Notes under the pieces: generated by a model
Told to the model about the DNA's origin: nothing
Seen by the model: only the letters and a program-made list of their open reading frames with translations
Database searches by the model: none
Translations under genes and position numbers: made by a program
Part shown: positions 53,035 through 61,868 of the stretch, piece by piece
Numbering within the stretch: position 1 is the first letter of the stretch
How the letters are laid out: each line of letters opens with the position of its first letter
DNA from: Pseudomonas sp. Bout1
Lineage (GTDB): Bacteria; Pseudomonadota; Gammaproteobacteria; Pseudomonadales; Pseudomonadaceae
Assembly: GCF_034314165.1 (NCBI RefSeq)
Contig: NZ_JAVIWK010000001.1
Span: 4,107,001-4,171,000, forward strand
Direction of reading: 5' to 3'
DNA length: 64,000 nt

Positions 53035-54378
53035 TTAAACAACGGGCCGCACCGACAACCCGCGACCGATACCGTAATAGTCGAAGCCATGGGCTTTCAT
53101 GCGGGGTGGATCAAATATATTGCGGCCGTCAAAGATAACCGGCGTACTCAGTTTTTCTTTTATCAAGTCCAGGTCCGGGGCTTTGAATTCGCGCCATTCG
53201 GTCACTATCACCAAGGCATCGGCGCCCTGCAGCGCGGCTTCCTTGGTGCCCATGAGCAGCAAGTCTTCGTTCATGCCGTAGATACGCTGGGTTTCGGCCA
53301 TCGCTTCCGGGTCGAAGGCTTGAACCCTGGCGCCCACGCTGCGCAATTGTTCGATCAATACCCGGCTGGACGCTTCACGCATGTCATCGGTATTGGGCTT
53401 GAAGGCCAGGCCCCAGATGGCGAAGGTCTTGCCCTCCAGCTGCCCGCCGAAGTGATGGTGTATGTGCCCGAACAAATGCTGCTTCTGGCGCTTGTTCACT
53501 TCTTCAACCGCTGACAACAACGTGGCCTGATAGCCGATCGACGCGGCGGTGCGCTCCAGGGCTTGCACATCTTTGGGAAAACACGAGCCGCCGTAGCCGC
53601 AACCGGGGTAAATAAAGTCGTAGCCGATGCGCGGGTCAGAGCCGATGCCTTTACGCACCGCTTCAATGTCTGCGCCCAGTCGTTCGGCGAAATTGGCCAT
53701 TTCATTCATAAAGGAAATCTTGGTGGCCAGCAGGCAGTTGGCCGCGTACTTGGTCAGCTCGGCGCTCCTGATGTCCATCGTGATGATTTTTTCGTGGTTG
53801 CGGTTGAAGGGCTCATACAGTTCGCGCATACGGTCCACGGCATAGCTGCTGTCACTGCCGATGACAATTCGGTCGGGGCGAGTGCAGTCTGCCACCGCCG
53901 AACCTTCCTTCAGGAACTCGGGGTTGGAGATGACGTGAAACTCCACCTCAAGCCCCCGCGATTCCAATACTTCGCACACCTTCGCCCGGACCTTGTCCGC
54001 CGTACCCACCGGAACCGTGGACTTGTTAACGATGATCTTCGGCTCGGTCATGTTGAGCGCGATGGTGGCGGCAACGGACAGCACATACTTGATGTCAGCG
54101 CTGCCATCGTCATCGGGCGGCGTGCCCACGGCGATAAACTGCACCTCACCGTGGCGCACGCCTTGCGCGGCATCGGTGGTGAAATGCAAGCGCCCGGCAT
54201 CATGGTTCTTCTGTACCAGTGCACTCAAGCCCGGCTCATAGATCGGAATAATCCCGCTCTTGAGGTTCTCGACTTTGATCGCATCGATGTCCACGCAACA
54301 GACTTCATGCCCCGCGTCAGCCAGCACCGCCGCTTGCACCAGGCCCACATAGCCGATTCCAAATACAGTTACATTCAT
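53035..54378 (-). CDS. ugd: UDP-glucose 6-dehydrogenase
   Basis: 447-residue NAD-dependent enzyme making UDP-glucuronate from UDP-glucose. The nucleotide loop MNVTVFGIGYVGLVQAA is at the very N-terminus. The catalytic Cys lies in GYGGSCFPKDVQAL (about 262), with NPEFLKEGSA near 153 and the C-terminal GLAFKPNTDDMREASS (about 326). AAAGGAAT precedes the start. It supplies glucuronate for the exopolysaccharide repeat, matching the PssD/PssE-like and lyase genes nearby. Confidence 0.93.
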   Translation of the reverse strand: MNVTVFGIGYVGLVQAAVLADAGHEVCCVDIDAIKVENLKSGIIPIYEPGLSALVQKNHDAGRLHFTTDAAQGVRHGEVQFIAVGTPPDDDGSADIKYVLSVAATIALNMTEPKIIVNKSTVPVGTADKVRAKVCEVLESRGLEVEFHVISNPEFLKEGSAVADCTRPDRIVIGSDSSYAVDRMRELYEPFNRNHEKIITMDIRSAELTKYAANCLLATKISFMNEMANFAERLGADIEAVRKGIGSDPRIGYDFIYPGCGYGGSCFPKDVQALERTAASIGYQATLLSAVEEVNKRQKQHLFGHIHHHFGGQLEGKTFAIWGLAFKPNTDDMREASSRVLIEQLRSVGARVQAFDPEAMAETQRIYGMNEDLLLMGTKEAALQGADALVIVTEWREFKAPDLDLIKEKLSTPVIFDGRNIFDPPRMKAHGFDYYGIGRGLSVRPVV

Positions 54379-54390
54379 TTCATTATTCCT

Positions 54391-55817
54391 TTAAACAAGC
54401 TCAAGGCGGCCATAGCGGTCTTCAAAGCGGATGATGTCGTCTTCGCCGAGGTAGGAGCCCGACTGGACTTCAATCAGCTCCAGCGGGATGCGTCCCGGGT
54501 TTTCGAGGGAGTGCACCACGCCAATCGGGATGTAGGTGGACTGGTTCTCGGTCAGCAGCACCTGCTTGTCCGCGATTTGCACATTTGCGGTGCCGGACAC
54601 CACGATCCAGTGCTCGGCCCGATGGTGGTGAAGCTGCACCGACAGTTTGTGCCCAGGCTTCACCGTGATCCGCTTCACCTGGTACCGATAGCCCTGGTCC
54701 ACCGAGTCATATTTGCCCCACGGTCGATAGACTTCGCGGTGGCTGGCGCTTTCGACCCGGTGGTTTTTAGTCAGCTCGGTGACGATCTTCTTGACGTCCT
54801 GGGCATGGTCCTTGGTGGTCACCAAAACCGCATCGGCGGTCTCGACCACCACCACGTCACTGATGCCCGCCACGGTGACCAGGCGATGGCTGGCGTGCAC
54901 GTAACTGTGGGTGACGCCTTGCAGCAATACGTCGCCCCGGGTGCAGTTCTGGTGGGCATCCTTGGCGCCCGCTTCCCACACCGAATCCCAGGCGCCCAGG
55001 TCGCTCCATGGGGAATTGAGGATGACCACCGAGGCGATAGCGGTTTTTCCATCACCGCGTAATCAATCGACACGTTGGGTGCGTTCACAAAATCCACCTG
55101 ACTGAGCCGGGTGAAGTCCTGGTCATGCGCCGCGTTGGAGAGCGACAGTTCGGCGGCCACCACGGTCTCGGGGCTCAAGCGTTCCAGCTCGGCCTTCATC
55201 ACCGAGGCGCGAAACATGAACATGCCGCTGTTCCAGAAGTAGTTACCCTGGGCCAAATAGCTTTGCGCCGTTGCCAGGTCTGGCTTCTCTACAAAGGCCT
55301 CGACGGGCGCGGCGCCGTCGACCGCCGCCAGTGAGGTACGGATATAGCCGTAGCCGGTTTCCGGCTTGGTGGGCACCACCCCGAAGGTGACGATCTTGCC
55401 TTGGTTGACCTGCACCTTGGCCGCCGTCAGCGCCGCATTGAAGGCGCCGCTATCACCAATGACATGGTCTGCCGCCAGCACCAGCAGGATCGGGTCGTCG
55501 CCATCCGCCAGCGCCGACAGCGTCGCGGCCGCAATCGCCGGGGCGGTATTGCGGGCCGTAGGCTCCAGGAGGATCTTCTGCGGGATCAGGTCCAGCGATC
55601 GGCTTTGCTCGGCCACGATGAACCGGTGTTCTTCGTTACACACAATGATCGGAGGGCTGACGTTCTCGCCCTCGATATACAAATTCTTGATTCGCTCCAA
55701 CGTGGCCTGAAACAAACTCAAGTCACCGTGCAGGGCAATAAACTGTTTTGGTTTAAGTGCTCTGGAAAGCGGCCACAGGCGCGTGCCTGAGCCGCCAGAC
55801 AATATAACTGGGATCAT
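54391..55817 (-). pseudogene. algA: mannose-1-phosphate guanylyltransferase/mannose-6-phosphate isomerase, frameshifted
   Basis: Bifunctional AlgA/ManC/WbpW-type gene for GDP-mannose synthesis, about 475 residues when joined. The first frame (55817 down to about 55045) has the pyrophosphorylase site LSGGSGTRLWPLSRALKPKQF and runs to SIDYAVMEK. The second frame (from about 55044 to 54391) continues with ILNSPWSDLGAWDSVWEAG and the cupin isomerase domain RPWGKYDSVDQG ... VQLHHHRAEHWIVVSG. The junction is a run of five A on the coding strand (55044-55048); one more A restores a single frame. Either a true mutation, a sequencing error in a homopolymer, or less likely slippage. Confidence 0.85.
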
Positions 55818-55871
55818 AGCGATTACTCGATGATTAAAGGCAATAAGAGCTTATTGACAAGCAATCAGGGC

Positions 55872-56348
55872 TTAAGAGGTAAATGACTTTACATAACTGA
55901 TCAACCGATCTCTTTCGGTAAAGTCCAACGGGCTTTCTGCACTGCTGTAGTTGAGCGCCGAATCAATCGCCGAAAAAAACCCGTCTTTATCATGGGCGAT
56001 AAATACAGACGGAAGGTCTGAAAAGTTCTCGGCGGTATCGAACTGGTGATTATTGATATGTTCGCCCCGTCGGCTATCGCGCGGAACGATAACGATGGGT
56101 TTGCCCAGTTCAAGGGAGCGAATGATATTGCCCATGCCCGCATGGGAAACAATCACCTTTGAGGCATTGAAATTCTTGGAAAACAGCGGCTCGGCAATGG
56201 TCTTGTAGGCGGTAATACGGCCCAGGTCATTTTCGTTATTGCCCACCTGCGCCACAATCGGAACCTGAGGATTTGCGTGGCTCCATTCATTCAAGTAGCC
56301 GAGCATTCTTTCAAACGGTGCTTGAGTGCCTACGCTGCAAAATATCAT
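55872..56348 (-). CDS. pssE: PssE-like glycosyltransferase catalytic subunit (Alg13-like)
   Basis: 158-residue GT28 C-terminal-type domain: FCSVGTQAPFERML at the start, VIVSHAGMGNIIRSLELGKPIVIVPR (about 66-91) and EHINNHQFDTAENF. It is the nucleotide-sugar-binding half of a split glycosyltransferase, paired with the adjacent PssD-like protein. In Rhizobium PssD/PssE add glucuronate, which fits the nearby ugd gene. Its ATG directly abuts the stop of the upstream partner gene, showing tight coupling. Confidence 0.82.
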   Translation of the reverse strand: MIFCSVGTQAPFERMLGYLNEWSHANPQVPIVAQVGNNENDLGRITAYKTIAEPLFSKNFNASKVIVSHAGMGNIIRSLELGKPIVIVPRDSRRGEHINNHQFDTAENFSDLPSVFIAHDKDGFFSAIDSALNYSSAESPLDFTERDRLISYVKSFTS

Positions 56349-56804
56349 TTATACGATCCTCCCTTGGTATTGGGCCCGGCTGTTTTGTGACAGCGTGGGC
56401 CACTGGGTGAGCAATTCATCGACAAAATAAACCGCGATTCTTCCAGACAAAGACAGCTTCTTGGGGTTAGCGATGCTGTCGATCCACAGGGTCTTTTTCC
56501 CCATGAGTTTGCCCGCGACCAACCCCAGCAAGCCCGGAGCGGCGCCCGTGGAAATCACGTATTTGGCCTTGCTGCGGTAGACGATCGCAAAGATCTGGCA
56601 AAAGCCCTTGATGATCTTCAAGGGTTCACTGCGGTTAAAGTCCGGGACTGGCGCAAACTTATGCAATGGGTACTGCGAGCCAATGCTGATATCGACGGTG
56701 GCGATGGTAACTTTTTGACCCTCGAAGGCCGGCAGCAACTTGCTCATTTGCACCCAGTGTCCACCTCCAGAACAAATCAATAAAACATCACTTGATTGAC
56801 TCAT
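56349..56804 (-). CDS. pssD: PssD-like membrane-anchoring glycosyltransferase subunit (Alg14-like)
   Basis: 151-residue Alg14-type protein: LLICSGGGHWVQMSKLLPAF (about 8-27) and VISTGAAPGLLGLVAGKLMGKKTLWIDSIA (about 85-114). It recruits the PssE-like catalytic half to the membrane and binds the lipid acceptor. The start at 56804 follows AGGAAGGGA; a longer frame to 56840 is open but overlaps the upstream gene's end. With PssE it probably transfers glucuronate to the growing repeat unit. Confidence 0.82.
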   Translation of the reverse strand: MSQSSDVLLICSGGGHWVQMSKLLPAFEGQKVTIATVDISIGSQYPLHKFAPVPDFNRSEPLKIIKGFCQIFAIVYRSKAKYVISTGAAPGLLGLVAGKLMGKKTLWIDSIANPKKLSLSGRIAVYFVDELLTQWPTLSQNSRAQYQGRIV

Positions 56805-56839
56805 GACGGTTCCCTTCCTGTCAGAATGAATAGGCATCA

Positions 56840-57814
56840 TTAAATAGCGGCGGCAGTTCTTAACAATTGCGCCTGCCCTTCCCAGCGGGTAATTCGCTTG
56901 GCTTTGAGCAAGGCTGACTTTTCTTTATAGGTGTCTTGATTGGCGATGAGTTGCGAAACGCCGGCCTTGATGGACAGCGGGTCCAGCGTCTCCACAAACA
57001 CCGCCGCCTCGGAAAACAACGAGCGCAGTACCGTGGTGTTCGAAAGGGCCATGGGCCGGCCGGCGCTGACCGCTTCGTTGGCCACGCTCAACTGCACGTT
57101 GTCGCGGGTGGTGAGGCCGAGCACCACATTCGCGTTGCACAACAACTGCTCGAACGTCGCTTTGCTGAGAAAGCCGGTGAGCTTGATGTTCCCGGGCAGT
57201 GAGGCTACGAGGTCCTCGCAGAGCTTGCCTTGATGCTTGCCGGTGATCAGAAAGTCGACCCCCGGCATTTCCCGGGCGGCGTTGATCACGATCTCGATCG
57301 GTTCATCGATATCAAACGAACAAGGAAACAGCACATAGGGCCTCTCGCGCTCACTGGCGGGCGCCGCCGCAAAGTCGCACGGCAGGTCTTCCAGGATAAA
57401 AATATTCGCCTCCTTGACCCCCAGGCCCGTCAACTCTTCCTTGACCTTGAAGTTATGCACGACCACCGCATCAATCCGATTCAACAGGGACACGGTGCCC
57501 GGAAACCCTATCCATTGTTTGCGCAACAGGCTGTTGTGGGCATCGGCAATAATCTTCAGGCGCCGGTTGAATACACACTTGTAGGCCAGCGCTATATGCA
57601 AGACCGGGCTCGGCGGCAATTGCACCCACAGCACTTCAGGCGCGCCGACCAACAGCGTCTTGAGGGTTTTGAACGACTTGACCAAATAGTCCAGTGGCCG
57701 GGCCGCTTTCTTCTTGAACTGGTTGGGCAGATGCAGAATGTCATACGCCCAATACTGCTTCATGGTATCGGCGCGTCGTTGATAGCCAATCCATGCAATC
57801 ATTAATGATTTCAC
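56840..57814 (-). CDS. glycosyltransferase (GT-B fold)
   Basis: 324-residue cytoplasmic glycosyltransferase. The N-terminal half has WVQLPPSPVLHIALAYK and DAHNSLLRKQW, and the C-terminal half LTGFLSKATFEQLLCNANVVLGLTTRDNVQLSVANEAVSAGRPMALSNT, a GT4-like donor-binding pattern. It presumably adds one sugar of the exopolysaccharide repeat; donor and linkage cannot be told. Two Met codons near the start (57814 and 57802) are possible. Confidence 0.78.
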   Translation of the reverse strand: MKSLMIAWIGYQRRADTMKQYWAYDILHLPNQFKKKAARPLDYLVKSFKTLKTLLVGAPEVLWVQLPPSPVLHIALAYKCVFNRRLKIIADAHNSLLRKQWIGFPGTVSLLNRIDAVVVHNFKVKEELTGLGVKEANIFILEDLPCDFAAAPASERERPYVLFPCSFDIDEPIEIVINAAREMPGVDFLITGKHQGKLCEDLVASLPGNIKLTGFLSKATFEQLLCNANVVLGLTTRDNVQLSVANEAVSAGRPMALSNTTVLRSLFSEAAVFVETLDPLSIKAGVSQLIANQDTYKEKSALLKAKRITRWEGQAQLLRTAAAI

Positions 57815-57855
57815 TTAAAAGTCCTGCATAAATAAGGGTGGGCACACGGGATGCT

Positions 57856-58398
57856 TTACAAGGCAAACCAGACAGGAAAGTCAGCGCGGTACAGAATGTT
57901 TTTATTTCGAGAGCGAATAGGTTTGGCCGGGTTGCCGCCCACGATCGAATAGGCTTCAACGTTGCGCGTCACCACACTGCCTGGATAAACCACCGCACCT
58001 TCACCGATAGTGACGCCGGGCATCACCATCACGTTGGGGAAGATCCAGGCGTTGTCTTCAATCACCACGGGCTTGCCGACCAGGCAACTCATCGGGTCAT
58101 CAATATCGTGGCCCAGGGTATAAATCCGGGTGTTATGGGAAATATTGACGTTGTCGCCGATGCGGATGCCCGCACGGTTATCCAGGTAGCAGTCGTAATT
58201 GATCGTGCAGTTTTTGCCTATCGAGCAGTTGCCAAACGAGAACAACACCACCTTGCGGTGAACCGTGGTATTGGCGCCCACCCGGCACCCGGTTGCCCGC
58301 AGCAGAAAACGCCTCAGGTTGAAAAACAACGCCAGGCAGAGCAGCGTGTTGAACAGGGCCAAGGCGGCCTTCTTGATATTCAGTTTCAGGTGTTTCAT
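57856..58398 (-). CDS. hexapeptide-repeat acyltransferase (WcaF-like)
   Basis: 180-residue left-handed beta-helix acetyltransferase. An N-terminal hydrophobic helix (ALALFNTLLCLALFFNL) is followed by hexapeptide repeats (SIGKNCTINYDCYLDNRAGIRIGDNVNISHNTRIYTLGH) with the catalytic His in LGHD, and VIEDNAWIFPNVMVMPGVTIGEGAVVYPGSVV. It is most like enzymes that O-acetylate exopolysaccharide sugars. One base separates it from the lyase gene upstream, so both are co-translated. Confidence 0.82.
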   Translation of the reverse strand: MKHLKLNIKKAALALFNTLLCLALFFNLRRFLLRATGCRVGANTTVHRKVVLFSFGNCSIGKNCTINYDCYLDNRAGIRIGDNVNISHNTRIYTLGHDIDDPMSCLVGKPVVIEDNAWIFPNVMVMPGVTIGEGAVVYPGSVVTRNVEAYSIVGGNPAKPIRSRNKNILYRADFPVWFAL

Positions 58399-59244
58399 CT
58401 AGTCGCCCTGCCCTGATGCATTTGTCACGCGCTGGGAACTCATCACAAAATTCCGAAAACGGATATGGGTACTGACCGGCGTGGCGAACGACGGGTTGTT
58501 GCCCCCGAAGAATGTCGAAAACAGCAAACCGTCGATGGTGATGTCCGGGGTGTCCCTGAACGTCAGCCCGGTTTCGGCGTGTACCAACTGTTTGTCGTAC
58601 CAGATGGAAATCACTCCATCGGCCATGCCCGGCGTATTCAACTTCACGAGTTGTTCCAAGGTGTGCCACTGCCCGACGGTAAAGTTCCAGGCCCCCAGGC
58701 CTATTGCTGTCCCCCAGGTTTTACTGGTGGGCAGGTAGGCATAAATCGCGCCCGCGCCCTTTTCTTTCCAGATATAGCGCGTGGAAAAACCGTCATGGCC
58801 GTTAGGTATCTTCCCGCCCGTATTGCCGGTGCCCCCGTAGAGGCCCGGCAGTTTCCCGCCTTTTACAAAGTTGAAGTTCTTGTCGAATTTCAATTCATAC
58901 GTCAGCACCAGGCAATCGCGCCCCGGTTGCGCAAGCGGCGACTTGAATTCAATGCCGCCGTAGGGCAAACCCAGGCGCACCATAGAACCCGGGTCGTAGG
59001 AACCGGCGGGAAAACGCACGGCGATGTCCTTGATCTTCTGGCTGTAGGCCTTGTTGGTCAGGTTGGCGCTGCCCTTTATGCTGTCCTGCGCCTGGGGACC
59101 GTTAAGCCTGTGGGAAATATCCGGCAGTGACGGGTAGATGTTTTTGATCGGTTGCTCGCAGCGGTCACTTGTCTCGGATGCGCCGCTCGCGGCCATCTGC
59201 ACTGAGAACGCCACAGCAAGCAGTGTCGAGGCTGTCTTTTTCAC
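58399..59244 (-). CDS. polysaccharide lyase, PL14/PL20-like
   Basis: 281-residue secreted protein with signal peptide (LLAVAFSVQMAASGA). It has the jelly-roll lyase motif FVKGGKLPGLYGG (about 122-134), the strand VLTYELKFDKNFNF before it, and HTLEQLVKLNTPG / ISIWYDKQLV near 190-215, as in alginate and glucuronan lyases of families PL14/PL20. Within this locus it likely cuts uronate-containing polymer in the periplasm for turnover or length control. Family assignment rests on motif memory; the substrate is inferred from ugd and pssDE. Confidence 0.72.
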   Translation of the reverse strand: MKKTASTLLAVAFSVQMAASGASETSDRCEQPIKNIYPSLPDISHRLNGPQAQDSIKGSANLTNKAYSQKIKDIAVRFPAGSYDPGSMVRLGLPYGGIEFKSPLAQPGRDCLVLTYELKFDKNFNFVKGGKLPGLYGGTGNTGGKIPNGHDGFSTRYIWKEKGAGAIYAYLPTSKTWGTAIGLGAWNFTVGQWHTLEQLVKLNTPGMADGVISIWYDKQLVHAETGLTFRDTPDITIDGLLFSTFFGGNNPSFATPVSTHIRFRNFVMSSQRVTNASGQGD

Positions 59245-59259
59245 GTCGGTAGCCCGCCT

Positions 59260-60411
59260 TTATTTTTCATCGACCCATTTCAAAAAGTCGTCGACTGCTT
59301 GTTGGGCAATGGACGCTCGCTGCGAGATCTCTTGCTTGAGGTGCTCGGCCATTTGCGCCTTGGATTGTCTGAATTCGCTGATGGTGCTCATGATCACCTC
59401 AGGGTTCGGGGTGCTGACCAACCGCGTGCCGCGGGGCAGCATTTCATGAACTTTTTTCAGCTTGTTTTCGATTTCAATGGCGATGGTCGGAAACCCCAGG
59501 GACGCCGGCAGGAGGACCCCGTGTGCACGGGCGCTGATAATCACATCGGACTCGACGATCAGTTTCGCCATGAAGCTTTCTGGCGTGTCGCCCGCCGCGT
59601 CCCAGCACAACCATTGGAACTGGTCGTACTTGTCGATCAGGTGCTGGTCACGTTCTTTGTAGAGCGACACCAGGCGCACCTGCTCGCCGCGTTTGGCCAG
59701 TTCGTCAGCCGCCTGCACCATCGCCTTGATGAACTGCTGCCCCTTCGCGTCGTGAGGCCAGTCGCGCAGGATGAAGGACAGGTACTTGGCTTTTTTGAGG
59801 CTGCCGACTTCCAGGTCTTTGCTGGAGATCCACAGATTGGAAAGCAGGCTGGGGTCGGTGTACACCTCAACGTCGGCCTTTCCAAACGTGTTGCAATGCT
59901 GCTGGCTGGTACCGTCGCGCACGGAAATATAGTCACAGCGATTGATCACGCTGACGGCGCGGTCCAGCAGCTTGCCGCCGCCGTCAAATGGGCCCAGGCC
60001 GATACAGAACGCCGCGAGACGACGGTGGAAGTAGATCTTGTCGACACCACCACGCATGCCGACATACAACCGCAGCAGCGTGGACGTCAGGTCCGTCTGG
60101 GCCTTGATGCTCTTGTACAGCCTGGCCACGATGCCCTGGCGGGCGGTGGCCGCTTTAACCGGCGGGATAAATGAGAAGAACTGGCCCCCGCCGCCCAACA
60201 CCACCAGGTCGGCCTTGACCGGCTCCTTGATGTGCAGCCACTTGATGCGCGGGTTGAAGTTCCTGGCGATCTGCGGGTGATCGACCCCCACCGCAATATC
60301 CGATTCTTTAAAGCGTTTTTTCAGAATATTAATGACGCATAGCATTAATACGTCATCACCCAAATTACCAGGACCGTATGCCCCCCGGATATATACTTTG
60401 CTGACATTCAT
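59260..60411 (-). CDS. polysaccharide pyruvyl transferase family protein (WcaK-like)
   Basis: 383-residue enzyme that adds pyruvate ketals to exopolysaccharide sugars. The N-terminal motif is VYIRGAYGPGNLGDDVLMLCVI (about 6-27), LVVLGGGGQFFS lies near 70, and IISARAHGVLLPASLGFPTIAIEIENK near 290-316 carries the GT-B-like nucleotide or PEP site. The start overlaps the flippase stop by ATGA. Pyruvyl groups add negative charge to the polymer. Confidence 0.85.
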   Translation of the reverse strand: MNVSKVYIRGAYGPGNLGDDVLMLCVINILKKRFKESDIAVGVDHPQIARNFNPRIKWLHIKEPVKADLVVLGGGGQFFSFIPPVKAATARQGIVARLYKSIKAQTDLTSTLLRLYVGMRGGVDKIYFHRRLAAFCIGLGPFDGGGKLLDRAVSVINRCDYISVRDGTSQQHCNTFGKADVEVYTDPSLLSNLWISSKDLEVGSLKKAKYLSFILRDWPHDAKGQQFIKAMVQAADELAKRGEQVRLVSLYKERDQHLIDKYDQFQWLCWDAAGDTPESFMAKLIVESDVIISARAHGVLLPASLGFPTIAIEIENKLKKVHEMLPRGTRLVSTPNPEVIMSTISEFRQSKAQMAEHLKQEISQRASIAQQAVDDFLKWVDEK

Positions 60412-61868
60412 GCTGGGCTTCCATTTTCCACGGGGTCGTTAAACACGGCATTCAAGGCAAACGTCGTTGCAAGAATGTAGATAAATATCAACGCCAGTAT
60501 CATCAATCGATAGACCATACTTTCAACGTAGGCACTTGAGATAAAACTGACAAAAGGCAATGCCCACAAGACCAATATCCTGGGAGAAACCAGCAACTCC
60601 AGAGGGAGTATTTTCTTGTAGACGAAGTACGGCAGGCCGAGCAGGAAATGGATGAACTGGGAGCCGATAAATGCCTTGGCAATCCCGACGGCGCCCTCCT
60701 CCCTGAGCCATAGAGCACCCGCGATGAATAACAGGCCCCACAGCACGTTACTCATCACGCTGAACCAGGCCAGGTTCATCACGATCATCTTTCTTGAGAT
60801 GCCTGACTTGAATGCACTGAGCAGTGAGCCAAGAATCACCAGTGTCAACGTGACTTCAAAATCCCGCCCCAGGAAACTACTTCCGTAGAGCTTCGCCAAT
60901 AACTCGGGAAACATGATCACCGGCTGGATAATCACCAACACCACTAACCAGCCCGACAGGAAGTTCAAGGCGTCCAACTTGCGATTCCTGCCGCCCAGCG
61001 CCGCCGCCAGCATCGGCACCAGCACCGAGCCCAATACCACGGAAACATGGGAGAAGATCGCGTTCCATTGCATGGCCGCGGCGTACATGCCCAGCGCCGC
61101 AAGCCCGTTGGCAGTTTGGGCCAGCAGCTTGTTCGCAAACCAGTTCATCGGGGCCACCATCAAACCCGTCAACAACACCGGCAGGCCCACCGACAGCACC
61201 GCGTGCTTTTCACTGATTGCGCCCTTGAAACTCAGCCTGGTGTCCCGGGCCTTGAGTATTTTCCAGCACGCCAGCGCGCTGAAAAATACGATCAACAATT
61301 GAGAACCGGCCAACCCCAACAGCGCGCCGTTCAAGCGGAACTGAACGGTGAGGAAATACGTCGCCGGGATCGCGACAATCGCGATGATTCCATTGATCGT
61401 CGCAATCGAGCGGTACTGTCCCCAGCCAGTCAGGCAGCCTTGAGTCCAGCCCGACAAAATAATCAGCGTGATGGTGCTCAACACAATCAGCGACGCTGCG
61501 TTCAGGCTGTCGGTCCCCAGGATGACGCTGGAGAAGAAATACGGGAAAAACAGCGCTGTCCCGATGATCAGCGCACTGAACAACACCGAAAAAATCAGCG
61601 TCAGGGCGATGCCCTTGCCGGTTTTCTCGGCGCTCAGGTCCTTGAACTGCCCGATATGTTTGGCCGTCGCCGTGGTGGTGGCCTGGGCGGCGACGTTGGC
61701 CAGCATCACAATCGCGCTCTGGATCAGGCCGTACTCACCAAACGATTGCGCGCCCAATACACGCGCAACCAATATCCCGGTAATCACCACCGACACTTTC
61801 GTGGCGACGGCGGAGATGAAGCTCCATGCCGTGCTCGACACGAATTTTTTCAACAGTGTGCTGTTCAT
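60408..61868 (-). CDS. wzx: oligosaccharide flippase (Wzx type)
   Basis: 486-residue polytopic membrane protein with about 12-14 helices, starting MNSTLLKKFVSSTAWSFISAVATKVSVVITGILVARVLGAQSFGEYGLI, the standard N-terminus of Wzx/MATE-like lipid-linked oligosaccharide flippases. It moves undecaprenyl-linked repeat units across the inner membrane. The ATG at 61868 overlaps the polymerase stop by ATGA; a longer upstream frame is not credible as it lies inside wzy. Confidence 0.88.
   Translation of the reverse strand: MNSTLLKKFVSSTAWSFISAVATKVSVVITGILVARVLGAQSFGEYGLIQSAIVMLANVAAQATTTATAKHIGQFKDLSAEKTGKGIALTLIFSVLFSALIIGTALFFPYFFSSVILGTDSLNAASLIVLSTITLIILSGWTQGCLTGWGQYRSIATINGIIAIVAIPATYFLTVQFRLNGALLGLAGSQLLIVFFSALACWKILKARDTRLSFKGAISEKHAVLSVGLPVLLTGLMVAPMNWFANKLLAQTANGLAALGMYAAAMQWNAIFSHVSVVLGSVLVPMLAAALGGRNRKLDALNFLSGWLVVLVIIQPVIMFPELLAKLYGSSFLGRDFEVTLTLVILGSLLSAFKSGISRKMIVMNLAWFSVMSNVLWGLLFIAGALWLREEGAVGIAKAFIGSQFIHFLLGLPYFVYKKILPLELLVSPRILVLWALPFVSFISSAYVESMVYRLMILALIFIYILATTFALNAVFNDPVENGSPA

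Noticed and set aside
55044..55048. programmed -1 frameshift in the algA/manC gene
   Set aside because: A single A run allows tRNA slippage, but the upstream codon does not re-pair well and no stimulatory structure was recognised; mutation or sequencing error is more likely.
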